From assembly GCF_900087015.1 (NCBI RefSeq), contig NZ_FLKP01000002.1, positions 1,798,001-1,862,000 of the forward strand: a stretch of DNA of 64,000 nt, read 5' to 3'. The number at the start of each line of letters is the position of its first letter. The stretch's first letter is position 1. Of the stretch, positions 26,278 to 35,397 are shown piece after piece. The DNA is from Christensenella timonensis (GTDB taxonomy: Bacteria; Bacillota; Clostridia; Christensenellales; Christensenellaceae). The notes under the pieces are model-generated. The model worked only from the letters and a program-made list of their open reading frames with translations. It ran no database searches and was not told where the DNA came from. A program made the position numbers and the translations under genes.

Positions 26278-27414
26278 CTACATCATGATCGGTACGAGAC
26301 CGAGGATGACGCCGCCTGCGACCACAGAAGCGATCTGCCCTGAAACATTCGCTCCTACCGCAAACATCAGCAGATGGTTCTGGTTGTTTGCCTCAAGCCC
26401 CATCTTTTGCACCACACGCGCAGACATCGGGAATGCCGATATCCCTGCGGCGCCGATCATCGGGTTCATCTTCTTTTTACTGAATACGTTGACCAGCTTC
26501 GCGAACATAACGCCGGCGATCGTGTCGAAGAAGAACGCCGCCAAGCCGAGCCCCATGATCATCAGTGTCTGCCATGTAACAAAAGCTTCCGCTTTCATCG
26601 TAGATGCGATCGTGATACCCAATAGTAATGTGATCAGGTTGACCAGCACTTTAGAAGCGGTCTCCGAAAGCGAATCCAGTACGCCGCATTCACGCAGCAG
26701 GTTCCCAAACATCAGGAATCCGACCAGCGCGATGGACGCCGGCGCGACCAGCCCCGCGATCATCGTTACAACGACCGGGAACAATATTTTTGCAATCTTT
26801 GGAATATCTTCACCATGGTATTCCATCTTGATGGCCCGCTCTTTTTTGGTGGTGACCAGCTTTATGGCCATCGGTTGTATGATGGGCACCAGCGCCATAT
26901 ACGAATATGCCGCAACGGCGATCGGCCCTACAAAGCCGCTGCCCAGCACCTGCGATACAAGAATGGACGTCGGGCCGTCAGCCGCACCGATAATGCCGAT
27001 CGAAGCCGCATCCTGGATCGAAAACCCGAGCGCCGCCGATGCTGTAATGGTAGCAAAAATACCAAACTGGGCGGCCGCCCCAAAGAAGAGCAGCTTCGGG
27101 TTTTTGAGCAGCGGGCCAAAATCGATCATGGCGCCGATCCCGATAAACAGGAGCAATGGCATCATCTCCGATGCTTCGATCCCTACGCTGAACAGCCAGT
27201 CAACGATGCCGTTTACATTTCCTACGCCTGCCATCACCTGGTCAACCGCGCCCGAAAGCGGGATATTGACAAGGATTGCGCCAAACCCCATTGGCAGCAA
27301 AAGCGCCGGTTCCAACTTTTTGGAAATTGCCAGAAAAATCAACACGCCGCCTATGACAAACATAATTACTTGCTGCCACGTAAGCGCCATAATGCCGTTC
27401 ACAAGAAATTCCAT
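26278..27414 (-). CDS. oadB: Sodium-translocating decarboxylase beta subunit
   Basis: 378 residues, about eleven membrane helices. Diagnostic stretches are GFGAILVNIPL, IDFGPLL, IGIIGAADGPTSI (with the sodium-binding Asp) and, near the end, AGISAFPMSARVVQKMG. These beta subunits decarboxylate carboxybiotin while exporting Na+ in oxaloacetate, methylmalonyl-CoA or glutaconyl-CoA decarboxylases. AAAGGAG is six bases before ATG. The transferase alpha subunit and a biotin carrier are not adjacent, so which enzyme it belongs to is unclear; the symbol reflects the family only. Confidence 0.93.
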   Translation of the reverse strand: MEFLVNGIMALTWQQVIMFVIGGVLIFLAISKKLEPALLLPMGFGAILVNIPLSGAVDQVMAGVGNVNGIVDWLFSVGIEASEMMPLLLFIGIGAMIDFGPLLKNPKLLFFGAAAQFGIFATITASAALGFSIQDAASIGIIGAADGPTSILVSQVLGSGFVGPIAVAAYSYMALVPIIQPMAIKLVTTKKERAIKMEYHGEDIPKIAKILFPVVVTMIAGLVAPASIALVGFLMFGNLLRECGVLDSLSETASKVLVNLITLLLGITIASTMKAEAFVTWQTLMIMGLGLAAFFFDTIAGVMFAKLVNVFSKKKMNPMIGAAGISAFPMSARVVQKMGLEANNQNHLLMFAVGANVSGQIASVVAGGVILGLVPIMM

Positions 27415-27468
27415 CGAGTTCTCCTTTAACCTACATAAAATATAAATATGAAGTAAAATACCGTTAAC

Positions 27469-27496
27469 AGTATATCATCTAATCTTTTCTTTTCAA
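27469..27496 (-). promoter_or_regulatory. Promoter of the oadB operon
   Basis: Minus strand TTGAAA (27491-27496), 16 bases, TATACT (27469-27474). Confidence 0.6.
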
Positions 27497-27551
27497 ACCG
27501 CTTTTCCGTTTTTTTAGATAAATTTTATTTCTCACATTTTCCCTTTCATGC

Positions 27552-27557
27552 TATACT
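27552..27557 (+). promoter_or_regulatory. Candidate -10 element for the flavin reductase gene
   Basis: TATACT at 27552-27557; a weak TTCTCA lies 17 bases upstream. About 35 bases before the ATG at 27592. Confidence 0.4.
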
Positions 27558-27591
27558 TAGCGTATCCAATATCTGAAAAGGGGTGGCTTTT

Positions 27592-28167
27592 ATGAATGTA
27601 GTTGCTTTTAACGGAAGTCCGCGCAGGGACGGGAATACATACCACAGCCTGAAAATGGTATGCGACGAGCTCGATGCACGCGGCATCGATACGCAAATCG
27701 TGCAGGTGGGGGGAAATCTGCTTTACGGCTGCCTCGATTGCAAAGAATGTATGCGTGTCCACAACAATAAGTGTGCAATTGAAAAAGATAAAATGAACGA
27801 TTTCATTGCCGCCGCAAACGCCGCCGACGGGATCCTCATTGGCTCGCCCGTCTATTTCGGCAGTATGACCACCGAAACGAAAGCTCTCATCGACCGTTTG
27901 GGGCGCATCACCCGTGAAAACGGGTTTACGCTGAAGAACAAGCCGGGCGCTGCGGTCGTGACCGCGCGGCGCGCCGGATCCAACTTTACTATGGCGGCGA
28001 TCAATTACCTGTTCACCATCAACCAGATGCCCATCGTAAGCTCTACTTACTGGAATTTTACCATGGCCTATGAAAAAGGCGAATGGCAAAAGGACGAAGA
28101 AGCCGCCCGCACCTTAAAGACGCTGGGCGAAAACATGGCCTTTATGTTAGGCAAACTTTCCAAATAA
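27592..28167 (+). CDS. NAD(P)H-dependent FMN reductase / flavodoxin-fold oxidoreductase
   Basis: 191 residues. FNGSPRRDGNTYHSLK is the FMN phosphate-binding loop, GCLDCKECMR a typical iron-sulfur-flavoprotein-like cysteine segment, and GSPVYFGSMTTETKALIDR the second flavin loop; KPGAAVVTARR follows. The family transfers electrons from NAD(P)H to flavin, quinones or FeS centres. Start ATG at 27592 with AAGGGG eight bases upstream; a GTG nine bases earlier is unlikely. Stands alone on the plus strand with a terminator. Confidence 0.88.
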   Translation: MNVVAFNGSPRRDGNTYHSLKMVCDELDARGIDTQIVQVGGNLLYGCLDCKECMRVHNNKCAIEKDKMNDFIAAANAADGILIGSPVYFGSMTTETKALIDRLGRITRENGFTLKNKPGAAVVTARRAGSNFTMAAINYLFTINQMPIVSSTYWNFTMAYEKGEWQKDEEAARTLKTLGENMAFMLGKLSK

Positions 28168-28177
28168 TACGTCCAAG

Positions 28178-28204
28178 AAAAAAACGGCGCCCTGCCGTTT
28201 TTTT
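28178..28204. terminator. Bidirectional terminator
   Basis: AAAAAAACGG, seven-base loop, CCGTTTTTTT between convergent genes. Confidence 0.85.
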
Positions 28205-28209
28205 GTTTC

Positions 28210-28839
28210 TTATTTGATTCCCCTTGCACAGATCCAGCCGCGTTCTTTGTTTTCCTCCACGCATACCCCGCGGTATCCGGCCCTGCCCAGCATATCCTGA
28301 AGCTCTTCGGGGGTGTTGTTATGCATGTTGAGCAAATCGACAATCTGCTTATCCTTTTCGCTCTGCCCTGCATGGTCGTACATTTCCGCCACGATCAAAA
28401 AGGTTCCGCCTTCTTTTAACACGCGCAGGACTTCCTTTAAATCATGGTCGAGGTCTGGCCAGAAGTAATAGCTTTCCACCGAAGTGACCAAATCGAAAAA
28501 TCCATCCTGAAAGGGCATATCGGAAACGCTTCCGTGCAAGATGTCCATTTTACCGCTTCGCACGTCCGCTTTGTTCTCCCGGCGGGCGCAGGCAACGGAT
28601 GTTTCCGAATAATCGATGCCGTAAAGGGCTCCGTTTGCCGCTTTTTTTGACAACAGCTTAAGCGCCTTCCCGCCGCCGCAGCCGACGTCCAATATGACGT
28701 CGCTTTTTCCGATGTCGATTTGGGAAAATCCCCATGCCGTAAGCTCCGCATGGCTTTTATTCATCCTTTTGATGGTTTGCCTGCCCATCATTCCCCGTGG
28801 CCTTTTGCAGTTTTCCAGAACTTTTTTTGTAATTCCCAT
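28210..28839 (-). CDS. Class I SAM-dependent methyltransferase
   Basis: 209 residues. VILDVGCGGGKALKLL (motif I, around residue 48) and GIDYSETSVACARRE (motif II) form the SAM site; DLVTSVESYYFWPDL and EVLRVLKEGGTFLIVAE are the following strands. Resembles UbiE/COQ5-type small-molecule methyltransferases. It starts one base after the bipA stop and so is likely read from the bipA promoter. Substrate unknown. Confidence 0.88.
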   Translation of the reverse strand: MGITKKVLENCKRPRGMMGRQTIKRMNKSHAELTAWGFSQIDIGKSDVILDVGCGGGKALKLLSKKAANGALYGIDYSETSVACARRENKADVRSGKMDILHGSVSDMPFQDGFFDLVTSVESYYFWPDLDHDLKEVLRVLKEGGTFLIVAEMYDHAGQSEKDKQIVDLLNMHNNTPEELQDMLGRAGYRGVCVEENKERGWICARGIK

Positions 28840-28840
28840 A

Positions 28841-30655
28841 TTATTTCTTATTGGACTTCATGCGCTGCTGATGGTCCAGTATCCTCTTTCTGATACGCAG
28901 GTTGTTCGGCGTGACTTCCAAAAGCTCGTCGTCGCCTAAAAATTCAAGCATTTCCTCAAGGCTCATGTTCTTCGGCGGTACCAAACGCAGCGCGTCGTCA
29001 CTGCCGGACGCACGGACATTGGAGGCATGCTTTTTCTTGCATACGTTCACGACCAGGTCTTCGTTTTTGGGCGAACAGCCGACTACCATCCCCATATACA
29101 CGGGTACGCCCGCACCGATGAACAGGGTGCCGCGCTCCTGTGCGTTATACAGCCCATAGGTGATGGAATCCCCCGTCTCAAATGCGACCAGGGAACCCAG
29201 CGAACGCTTCTCGATATCTCCTTTATACGGCTCGTACCCGTCGAATACCGTATTGAGTATCCCCTCGCCCCTTGTATCCGTCAAAAACTCGCTGCGATAG
29301 CCAAAAAGGCCGCGTGCGGGGATCTTGAACTCAATGCGCATCCGCTCTCCCTGCGGCGTCATATGCACCATTTCCGATTTTCTTGAACCCAGTTTTTCAA
29401 TGACATTACCCACGCTTTCCGCAGGGACGTCCACAAGCAGCCGCTCGATCGGCTCGCACATATGCCCGTCCACTGTCTTATACAGCACCTTGGGCGCGCC
29501 CACCTGGAATTCATACCCTTCGCGGCGCATCGTTTCGATCAGGATCGAAAGATGCATCTCGCCGCGCCCGAGCACGCGGAAGGATTCCGCACTATCCGTT
29601 TCGTGCACCGCAAGCGATACGTCCTTGCGCAGCTCGCTCATCAGGCGGTCACGCAAATGCCGCGACGTAACGTATTTCCCATCCCGCCCTGCAAATGGGC
29701 TGTTGTTGACAGAAAACGTCATCTCTACCGTCGGCTCCGATATCTTTACGAACGGGATCGGCTCAAATTCATACTGTGCACACACCGTATTGCCGATATT
29801 CACATTCTCCAACCCGGAAAAGGCTATGATATCCCCCGCCTTTGCGCTTTCCACCGGCACGCGCTTCAATCCGTCGTATTGGTAAATTGCCGTGACTTTG
29901 CCGTTTGCGCATAAGTCCTCCGCGTGATAATCGCACAGGGACACGTCCTGTCCTTGCTTGATGACGCCGCGTTCAATGCGCCCGACCGCGATCCGCCCGA
30001 CGTATTCGTTGTAGTCGATGGACGAAACGAGCATTTGCAGCGGCGCATCCTCGTCCCCCTCCGGCGCGGGAATGTAGTTCAATATCGTATCGAACAGCGG
30101 TTTTAAGTCGCTGCCCGGGTGGTTGGGATCCACCGTTGCCGTGCCGTCCCTGCCCGAACAATAGATAATCGGGCTGTCGAGCTGTTCGTCCGTTGCGTCC
30201 AGCTCCAAAAGAAGCTCCAGTACTTCGTCGCCCACGTCGTTTAACCGCGCGTCCGGCCTGTCCATCTTGTTGACCACGATGATCACACGGTGGTTGAGCT
30301 CCAATGCCTTTTGCAGCACAAACCTTGTCTGCGGCATCGGCCCCTCAAACGCGTCCACGAGCAGCACCACGCCGTTCACCATTTTGAGCACACGCTCTAC
30401 CTCGCCGCCAAAGTCGGCATGACCGGGGGTATCCACAATGTTGATCTTTACATTATTATAAAAAGTCGCGGTGTTTTTCGCCAGGATCGTAATCCCACGC
30501 TCCCGCTCCAAATCTCCGGAGTCCATCACGCGGTCTGCCACCACCTGATTGTCGCGGAAGCTGCCGCCCTGCTTGAGCATTTCGTCCACAAGCGTCGTCT
30601 TGCCGTGGTCTACGTGCGCAATGATCGCAATATTCCTCAAATCTTCTCTTACCAA
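28841..30655 (-). CDS. typA: Ribosome-associated translational GTPase BipA/TypA
   Basis: 604 residues, full length. G1 AHVDHGKTTL, G2 region RERGITI, G3 DTPGHADFGGEV and G4 NKMDRPDAR are intact, followed by EF-G-like beta-barrel and C-terminal BipA domain (MVVGCSPKNEDLVVN). Acts in ribosome assembly and stress adaptation. The start is TTG; in-frame TGA lies three codons upstream and AGGAG lies eleven bases before, so no alternative ATG exists nearby. This rare start may limit expression. Confidence 0.95.
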   Translation of the reverse strand: MVREDLRNIAIIAHVDHGKTTLVDEMLKQGGSFRDNQVVADRVMDSGDLERERGITILAKNTATFYNNVKINIVDTPGHADFGGEVERVLKMVNGVVLLVDAFEGPMPQTRFVLQKALELNHRVIIVVNKMDRPDARLNDVGDEVLELLLELDATDEQLDSPIIYCSGRDGTATVDPNHPGSDLKPLFDTILNYIPAPEGDEDAPLQMLVSSIDYNEYVGRIAVGRIERGVIKQGQDVSLCDYHAEDLCANGKVTAIYQYDGLKRVPVESAKAGDIIAFSGLENVNIGNTVCAQYEFEPIPFVKISEPTVEMTFSVNNSPFAGRDGKYVTSRHLRDRLMSELRKDVSLAVHETDSAESFRVLGRGEMHLSILIETMRREGYEFQVGAPKVLYKTVDGHMCEPIERLLVDVPAESVGNVIEKLGSRKSEMVHMTPQGERMRIEFKIPARGLFGYRSEFLTDTRGEGILNTVFDGYEPYKGDIEKRSLGSLVAFETGDSITYGLYNAQERGTLFIGAGVPVYMGMVVGCSPKNEDLVVNVCKKKHASNVRASGSDDALRLVPPKNMSLEEMLEFLGDDELLEVTPNNLRIRKRILDHQQRMKSNKK

Positions 30656-30690
30656 TTTTGTTCAATCTCCTTTATTTTCAAAAACAATTT

Positions 30691-30719
30691 ATTATATACT
30701 AAAACGCGCGCGAAATCAA
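30691..30719 (-). promoter_or_regulatory. Promoter of typA
   Basis: Minus strand TTGATT (30714-30719), 17 bases, TATAAT (30691-30696). Confidence 0.8.
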
Positions 30720-30745
30720 GGCGGCTTGCTGTTGACAAGTTGTTG

Positions 30746-30751
30746 TATAAT
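30746..30751 (+). promoter_or_regulatory. -10 element of the U32 peptidase gene, predicts a leaderless mRNA
   Basis: TATAAT ends six bases before the ATG at 30758 and no purine-rich ribosome site precedes the ATG. No good -35 at 17 bases; TTGCTG is 14 bases away and a TTGACA is only eight bases away. Confidence 0.55.
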
Positions 30752-30757
30752 ATTGTT

Positions 30758-32449
30758 ATGGAATTATTATCTCCCGCAGGCGGGTTTGACAGTTTAAAAG
30801 CGGCCGTGGAAAACGGTGCGGACGCAGTATATATCGGCGCACAAAATTTCAGTGCGCGCAACCTCGCGGAAAATTTCGGCGATCTTTCGCAGGCTGTTTC
30901 CTATGCGCATGCGGCAGGCGTCAAGCTATACCTGGCGCTCAATACGCTGGTGCGCGACCGCGAAATCCCCGATTGGATCGGCACTGCCGACGAAGCGGCG
31001 GCAGCCGGCATCGACGCTTTCATCGTGCAGGATCTTGGCTGCGCTATGCTGCTCAGACGTTTATGCCCGGGCATCCCGCTCCATGCGAGCACGCAGATGA
31101 CCGCTTATAATGCAAGCGGCGTACAGGCGCTTACAGGCCTCGGTTTTGAGCGCGTGATCCTCGCACGCGAGCTTTCCTTTGCGCAAATCTGCGATATCCG
31201 CAAGCAGACGGGCGCGGAGCTGGAGATCTTTGTGCACGGTGCGCTGTGCGTGTGTTATTCCGGCCAGTGCCTGATGAGCAGTATGTTTGGCGGGCGCAGC
31301 GCCAACCGCGGGCTATGCGCGCAGCCCTGCCGTCTCGATTACCGCCTGGGAAACAAATCCGGACGGCTGTTGAGTCCAAAGGATCTGTGCCTGGTCGACT
31401 ACATCGGCAGCATCAAAGATGCCGGGATCGCCAGCATCAAAATCGAGGGGCGCATGAAGCCCGCGCACTACGTTGCTGCGGTAACGCGTATTTACCGCAA
31501 GGCCCTTGACGGCGGCAAGATCACGCAAAAGGATAAAGACGACCTTTTAAAGGCATTCAGCAGGCGCGGATTCACTTCCCGTCCGTTCAGTATGCAAATG
31601 CCCAAAGCAGGGCCGCGCGGTACAGCCGCTCCCGGCAAGCGGCCTGTGATGCCTGCAGGCAACGCTTCTTTCGGCGAATATACTCCTCTTCCCACAGGAA
31701 AAAAGAAAAAGCCCCGTATGCTGGCTGCACAACTGCTGACCAAAGGACAAGCGCTGGCCGTCCTTGAGGACGTTGATATTTTGTATGTTCCCGCAGACGC
31801 GCCATGGGCGCAGGAGATCGTACAAAAAGCGCAGCGGTCGAATAAGCGGTGCATCGGCGTGCACCCGCTTGTCGATTCCTGCCGCAGCCCGCAAGCCCTT
31901 CCGCCTTTTGATGGTGAAATGTATGCCACCCTTCTGCATCAGGCTGCCGCGCATAAGGTTGCCGACCTGTCCTTCAACGTCATGAACAGCGAAACGCTCC
32001 ATGTGCTGCATGGCCTTGAATATGAGCGCGCAACCTTGAGTGCAGAACTCAACCTGGCGCAGATCAGGGATCTTTGTTCCCCACTCCCCACGGAAGTGGT
32101 CGTCTATGGCCATCTGCCGCTCATGACCACCATCCACTGTCCCGTCAAATGCGACAAAAAAAGCTGCCGCGCAAACGGCAACTTGTTTCTTACAGACCGT
32201 ATGGGCAAACGCTTCCCCATCGTCAAATCAGGCGACGGGTGCTGCGTTTCCATTTTGAATCCCCTGCCGCTTTTCATGGCGGATAAACTGGGCCAGGTGA
32301 GCGCCGACGTCCTGCGGCTCAAGTTCACGATAGAGACCCCGCAGGAATGCTTAAACATCGCCCGGCAATACCGCCTTGCCCTGCAGGGCAAAGCGGTCAA
32401 ACCCCCCGGAGCATTCACACGCGGGCATTTCCTGCGCGGCGTGACCTGA
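30758..32449 (+). CDS. U32 peptidase family protein (RlhA/YdcP-like)
   Basis: 563 residues beginning MELLSPAGGFDSLKAAVENG, the standard family start. The U32 signature EIFVHGALCVCYSGQCLMSS is near residue 160, then NRGLCAQPCRL and a C-terminal segment with CPVKCDKKSC and LTDRMGKRFPI. Although called peptidases, RlhA and TrhP hydroxylate rRNA and tRNA and carry iron-sulfur cysteines; an RNA-modifying role is therefore a reasonable guess. The section after residue 270 contains a Lys/Pro-rich, weakly conserved stretch where RlhA has its DUF3656. It ends three bases from the convergent neighbour with no terminator visible. Confidence 0.88.
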   Translation: MELLSPAGGFDSLKAAVENGADAVYIGAQNFSARNLAENFGDLSQAVSYAHAAGVKLYLALNTLVRDREIPDWIGTADEAAAAGIDAFIVQDLGCAMLLRRLCPGIPLHASTQMTAYNASGVQALTGLGFERVILARELSFAQICDIRKQTGAELEIFVHGALCVCYSGQCLMSSMFGGRSANRGLCAQPCRLDYRLGNKSGRLLSPKDLCLVDYIGSIKDAGIASIKIEGRMKPAHYVAAVTRIYRKALDGGKITQKDKDDLLKAFSRRGFTSRPFSMQMPKAGPRGTAAPGKRPVMPAGNASFGEYTPLPTGKKKKPRMLAAQLLTKGQALAVLEDVDILYVPADAPWAQEIVQKAQRSNKRCIGVHPLVDSCRSPQALPPFDGEMYATLLHQAAAHKVADLSFNVMNSETLHVLHGLEYERATLSAELNLAQIRDLCSPLPTEVVVYGHLPLMTTIHCPVKCDKKSCRANGNLFLTDRMGKRFPIVKSGDGCCVSILNPLPLFMADKLGQVSADVLRLKFTIETPQECLNIARQYRLALQGKAVKPPGAFTRGHFLRGVT

Positions 32450-32452
32450 CAT

Positions 32453-32884
32453 TCAATCGAATTGCTTGTTTTTCCATTTTTCAAACTTTGCACTGACGAC
32501 CGGTTCCACACGGTCGTAGTTTTCCCATGTGTCTTCGTGCAAATAGACGGCAAATTCGCAGTCCGCGTCCTCTTGCCCCAATACGTCCGCATAATCGTCT
32601 ATATATTGAGAATCGTAATAATCCGCGGTGAATTCGAGCGCCTCGTCCGTCATCATATCTTCGATCAGGCTCTCGTCAAAGCACTCTACAAGAAGATCCC
32701 GTCCCGTTATCTCACGGTTTTTTACCTTGTCCATCTCCGTATCAAATTCTTCGTACCATTCTTCATCGATCAGGTCATTCTCGATCAGCCATGCCAGGTA
32801 CATACCGATGTGGGTTCCTGCACACTCATATGCAATACTGTCCGGAAAATTCCCTGCATGCCAGTCCATCTTATCAAATGCCAT
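32453..32884 (-). CDS. Uncharacterised acidic cytosolic protein (DUF7832-like)
   Basis: 143 residues from the ATG at 32884, which follows a GGGGGG tract at eight bases. The start DWHAGNFPDSIAYECAGTHIGMYLAWLI resembles a family of small acidic proteins of unknown role (I recall it as DUF7832, not certain). Rich in Asp and Glu with many Tyr; no signal peptide or membrane span. No function can be offered; relatives are sometimes in contexts suggestive of immunity proteins, but nothing here shows a toxin partner. Confidence 0.7.
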   Translation of the reverse strand: MAFDKMDWHAGNFPDSIAYECAGTHIGMYLAWLIENDLIDEEWYEEFDTEMDKVKNREITGRDLLVECFDESLIEDMMTDEALEFTADYYDSQYIDDYADVLGQEDADCEFAVYLHEDTWENYDRVEPVVSAKFEKWKNKQFD

Positions 32885-32952
32885 TTGCTGTCCCCCCATT
32901 CGTTTTATCGATATTATACTCCTGCATATACCGGCCTTCAATAACATTTTTG

Positions 32953-35397
32953 TCAGATGTTGACCACAATTTCGCTTCCTGCGCGCTGCTTTCTGACCTC
33001 GATGGAAGCGTCTATGTTCTCCTTGAGGAGCTGAACGTGGGAAATAATCCCCACCAGCCGCTGCCCGCCGCGGATGCTTGCAAGGATATCCAGCGCGTTT
33101 TCGATGGACGAGGGATCAAGCGAACCAAAGCCTTCATCCACAAACATCGCGTCGATCCGTATTCCCCCGCTCTGCGCCTGCACCACTGCGGAAAGCCCCA
33201 GCGACAGTGAAAGCGCAACCAGGAATTTTTCCCCGCCCGAAAGGCTTTTGACGCTTCTGCGTTCACCCGAATATGCATCGAAAACTTCTAAATCCAGCCC
33301 GACCTTGCGCGCACGGCCCTGCCCCTCCGCCGTCCGGTAGAGCTGGTAACGCCCGTCATGCGCCTTTTTAAGCAGCCGGTTTGCCTGTCCTGTGATCGCA
33401 GAAAGCATTACGCCCAACACGTAGCGCTTAAGGCCAACGCCCTTATCCCCACGCAAGAGCTTGGCAAACACATCCAGCTCCACATACTCCGCGGCCTTTT
33501 CCTCCAATTCCTTTTGTGCTGCGGACGCCTTCTTCAGAGCATCGCCGATCAATCCGGCCTTTGCTTGTACAGAGGCCAGCAGCGTATCCGTTTCCTGTTT
33601 TTCCCGCTCCCTTTCTTCCACCTCTTTTTGCAGCGCCTGCGTATCCGGCTTCTGTAGCCCCGCAATCTTGCCTTCCAGGTTTTCCAGCGCCTGCTGTGCC
33701 ACCTTCAACTGTACATGGTAGTCCTGTATGCTTGCCTGCGCCGCAGTGCGTTCCTCCTTGCTCATGCAGCTCGCGCGGAACTGTTCATCCGTCTGGAACC
33801 CGCGCGCAAGGCACGCCTCTTTAAAGACGTCCATCGCAGCCGCAAAGGCGGATTGGAGCTTTTCGTTTTCCTGCTTTGCCAGATCATATGCCGCCGCGGC
33901 CGCTTGCAGGGCCTGGAACGCTTCGTCTGCCGCCGCCGTCCACTTCTTCAGGTTTGCCTTATCTTCCCGTGCCGTACCTGTATCCTGCTTTTGATCCTTG
34001 CAATACCTTTCGATCGACGTTTCGCAGGCCTGCGAAAGATGCTGCAATACAAGTCCCTCTTTTTCCTGTGCCAGGAGCTGCTTGTCGATCCTTCCGATTT
34101 CTTTTTTGGCGGCATTCACCTGCTCCAGCGTCGTATTGGTTTCCGAATGCCGCGCAGGGCTTGGATGGTGCTCGCTTCCGCACACCGGGCATGCCTGCCC
34201 TTCGGTAAGCCCTTCCGAGAGCGCAAAGGCCGCATCCTTCATATAGGCTTCAAATGCTTTTTGGTATTCTGCCTCCCGGATCGCTTTTTGCCCTTTCAGT
34301 TGGGCGGCCGCTTTCACCAGCGCCGCTTGCTCCTCCCGTATACTGCGAAAGACCGCTTGCAGCCTTTGCACCGCTTGCGCCAGTCTTTTTTCTCCTTCCA
34401 GCTTTTCGTGTTCCGCCTGTCGCTGCTTTTCTTCCCACTGCTGCTTCTGTCCTTGTATTTGCGCCGCTTCCTTGCGCAGCGGCAATATTTCCTCCGCCAG
34501 CAGCGCACGGCTGATCTTCTCTTCCAGCAGGGCGGTCTCTTTCTCCCGTCCCGCAATTTGCATGCATTTGGTTTCCGCACCGTCCCGTTCGTCAAACAGG
34601 TTCTTTACCGTTTGCGCATCCTGCAAGGCTGCTCTCGCCTGCCCAAGGTGCGTGGCCGTATCCTTTTGCCGCGCCTTCGCCCCCGCTTCCTGCTTCCGCA
34701 TTTCCTCCAATGACCCACGCAAGGCCTCTACGCTGTCGCATGCGTGCTGCTCAAGGATGCTCCTGATCTTTTGCTCGTGCGCTTCCTTCTCCCGTTTCAG
34801 GTCGTTTGCCCTGTCACACAGCCAGTCAGTCAGCTCCTGCCATTGCTCCGCTTTGAAAAGCGTTACCAGGATCTCTTCCTTCGCTGCGGAATCCGCCACC
34901 AACAGTTCTTCAAATTTCCCCTGCGGAAGTAAAATAACCTGCCGGAACTGTTCACAGGTGAGCCCCAACAATTCCTCCGCCTTTTGCCGGATGTTCTTGA
35001 TGCCCGGGTTTTCAAAAAACGGTACAAAGCTGCCTGCCTCATCTTCAAAAAAAGCATCCTGTGCCGCCTGCAGCTCTTTTTCCCCGTTACGCTTGGTACG
35101 CACGCGCAATTCCCGCGTAAATTTATAACGCTTCCCGCGTATACTGAAAACAAAGCTGACACATGTATTTTGTTCATCAGGCGCGAAATCACTGCGCATC
35201 GCGGCAAAATCCCCGCGCCCGCCGCCGCTGCTCTCCCCAAACAAGGCGTAGGTCATTGCGTCCAGCACAGTTGTCTTGCCCGCGCCCGTCCTTCCATGTA
35301 TCAAGAACAGGCCCGTCTTTCGGAATACGGAAAAATCGATCTCCTGCTTTTTTACATACGGGCCAAACGCTTCAAAGCTCAAAATTTCAGGCGTCAT
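32953..35397 (-). CDS. sbcC: Exonuclease SbcC, SMC-like ATPase (short form)
   Basis: 814 residues, shorter than the usual 1000-1100. N-terminal Walker A GRTGAGKTT, coiled coils, the zinc-hook CPVCGSEHHPS at about residue 410, more coiled coil, signature SLSGGEKF and Walker B MFVDEGFGSLD. With SbcD it cuts hairpins and blocked DNA ends. The ATG overlaps the sbcD stop by four bases. The shortened coiled-coil arms would give a compact complex. Confidence 0.93.
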   Translation of the reverse strand: MTPEILSFEAFGPYVKKQEIDFSVFRKTGLFLIHGRTGAGKTTVLDAMTYALFGESSGGGRGDFAAMRSDFAPDEQNTCVSFVFSIRGKRYKFTRELRVRTKRNGEKELQAAQDAFFEDEAGSFVPFFENPGIKNIRQKAEELLGLTCEQFRQVILLPQGKFEELLVADSAAKEEILVTLFKAEQWQELTDWLCDRANDLKREKEAHEQKIRSILEQHACDSVEALRGSLEEMRKQEAGAKARQKDTATHLGQARAALQDAQTVKNLFDERDGAETKCMQIAGREKETALLEEKISRALLAEEILPLRKEAAQIQGQKQQWEEKQRQAEHEKLEGEKRLAQAVQRLQAVFRSIREEQAALVKAAAQLKGQKAIREAEYQKAFEAYMKDAAFALSEGLTEGQACPVCGSEHHPSPARHSETNTTLEQVNAAKKEIGRIDKQLLAQEKEGLVLQHLSQACETSIERYCKDQKQDTGTAREDKANLKKWTAAADEAFQALQAAAAAYDLAKQENEKLQSAFAAAMDVFKEACLARGFQTDEQFRASCMSKEERTAAQASIQDYHVQLKVAQQALENLEGKIAGLQKPDTQALQKEVEEREREKQETDTLLASVQAKAGLIGDALKKASAAQKELEEKAAEYVELDVFAKLLRGDKGVGLKRYVLGVMLSAITGQANRLLKKAHDGRYQLYRTAEGQGRARKVGLDLEVFDAYSGERRSVKSLSGGEKFLVALSLSLGLSAVVQAQSGGIRIDAMFVDEGFGSLDPSSIENALDILASIRGGQRLVGIISHVQLLKENIDASIEVRKQRAGSEIVVNI

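Noticed and set aside
30290-30757. N-terminal extension of the U32 protein
   Set aside because: It runs over the typA start and promoter region; the family start MELLSPAGG begins at 30758.
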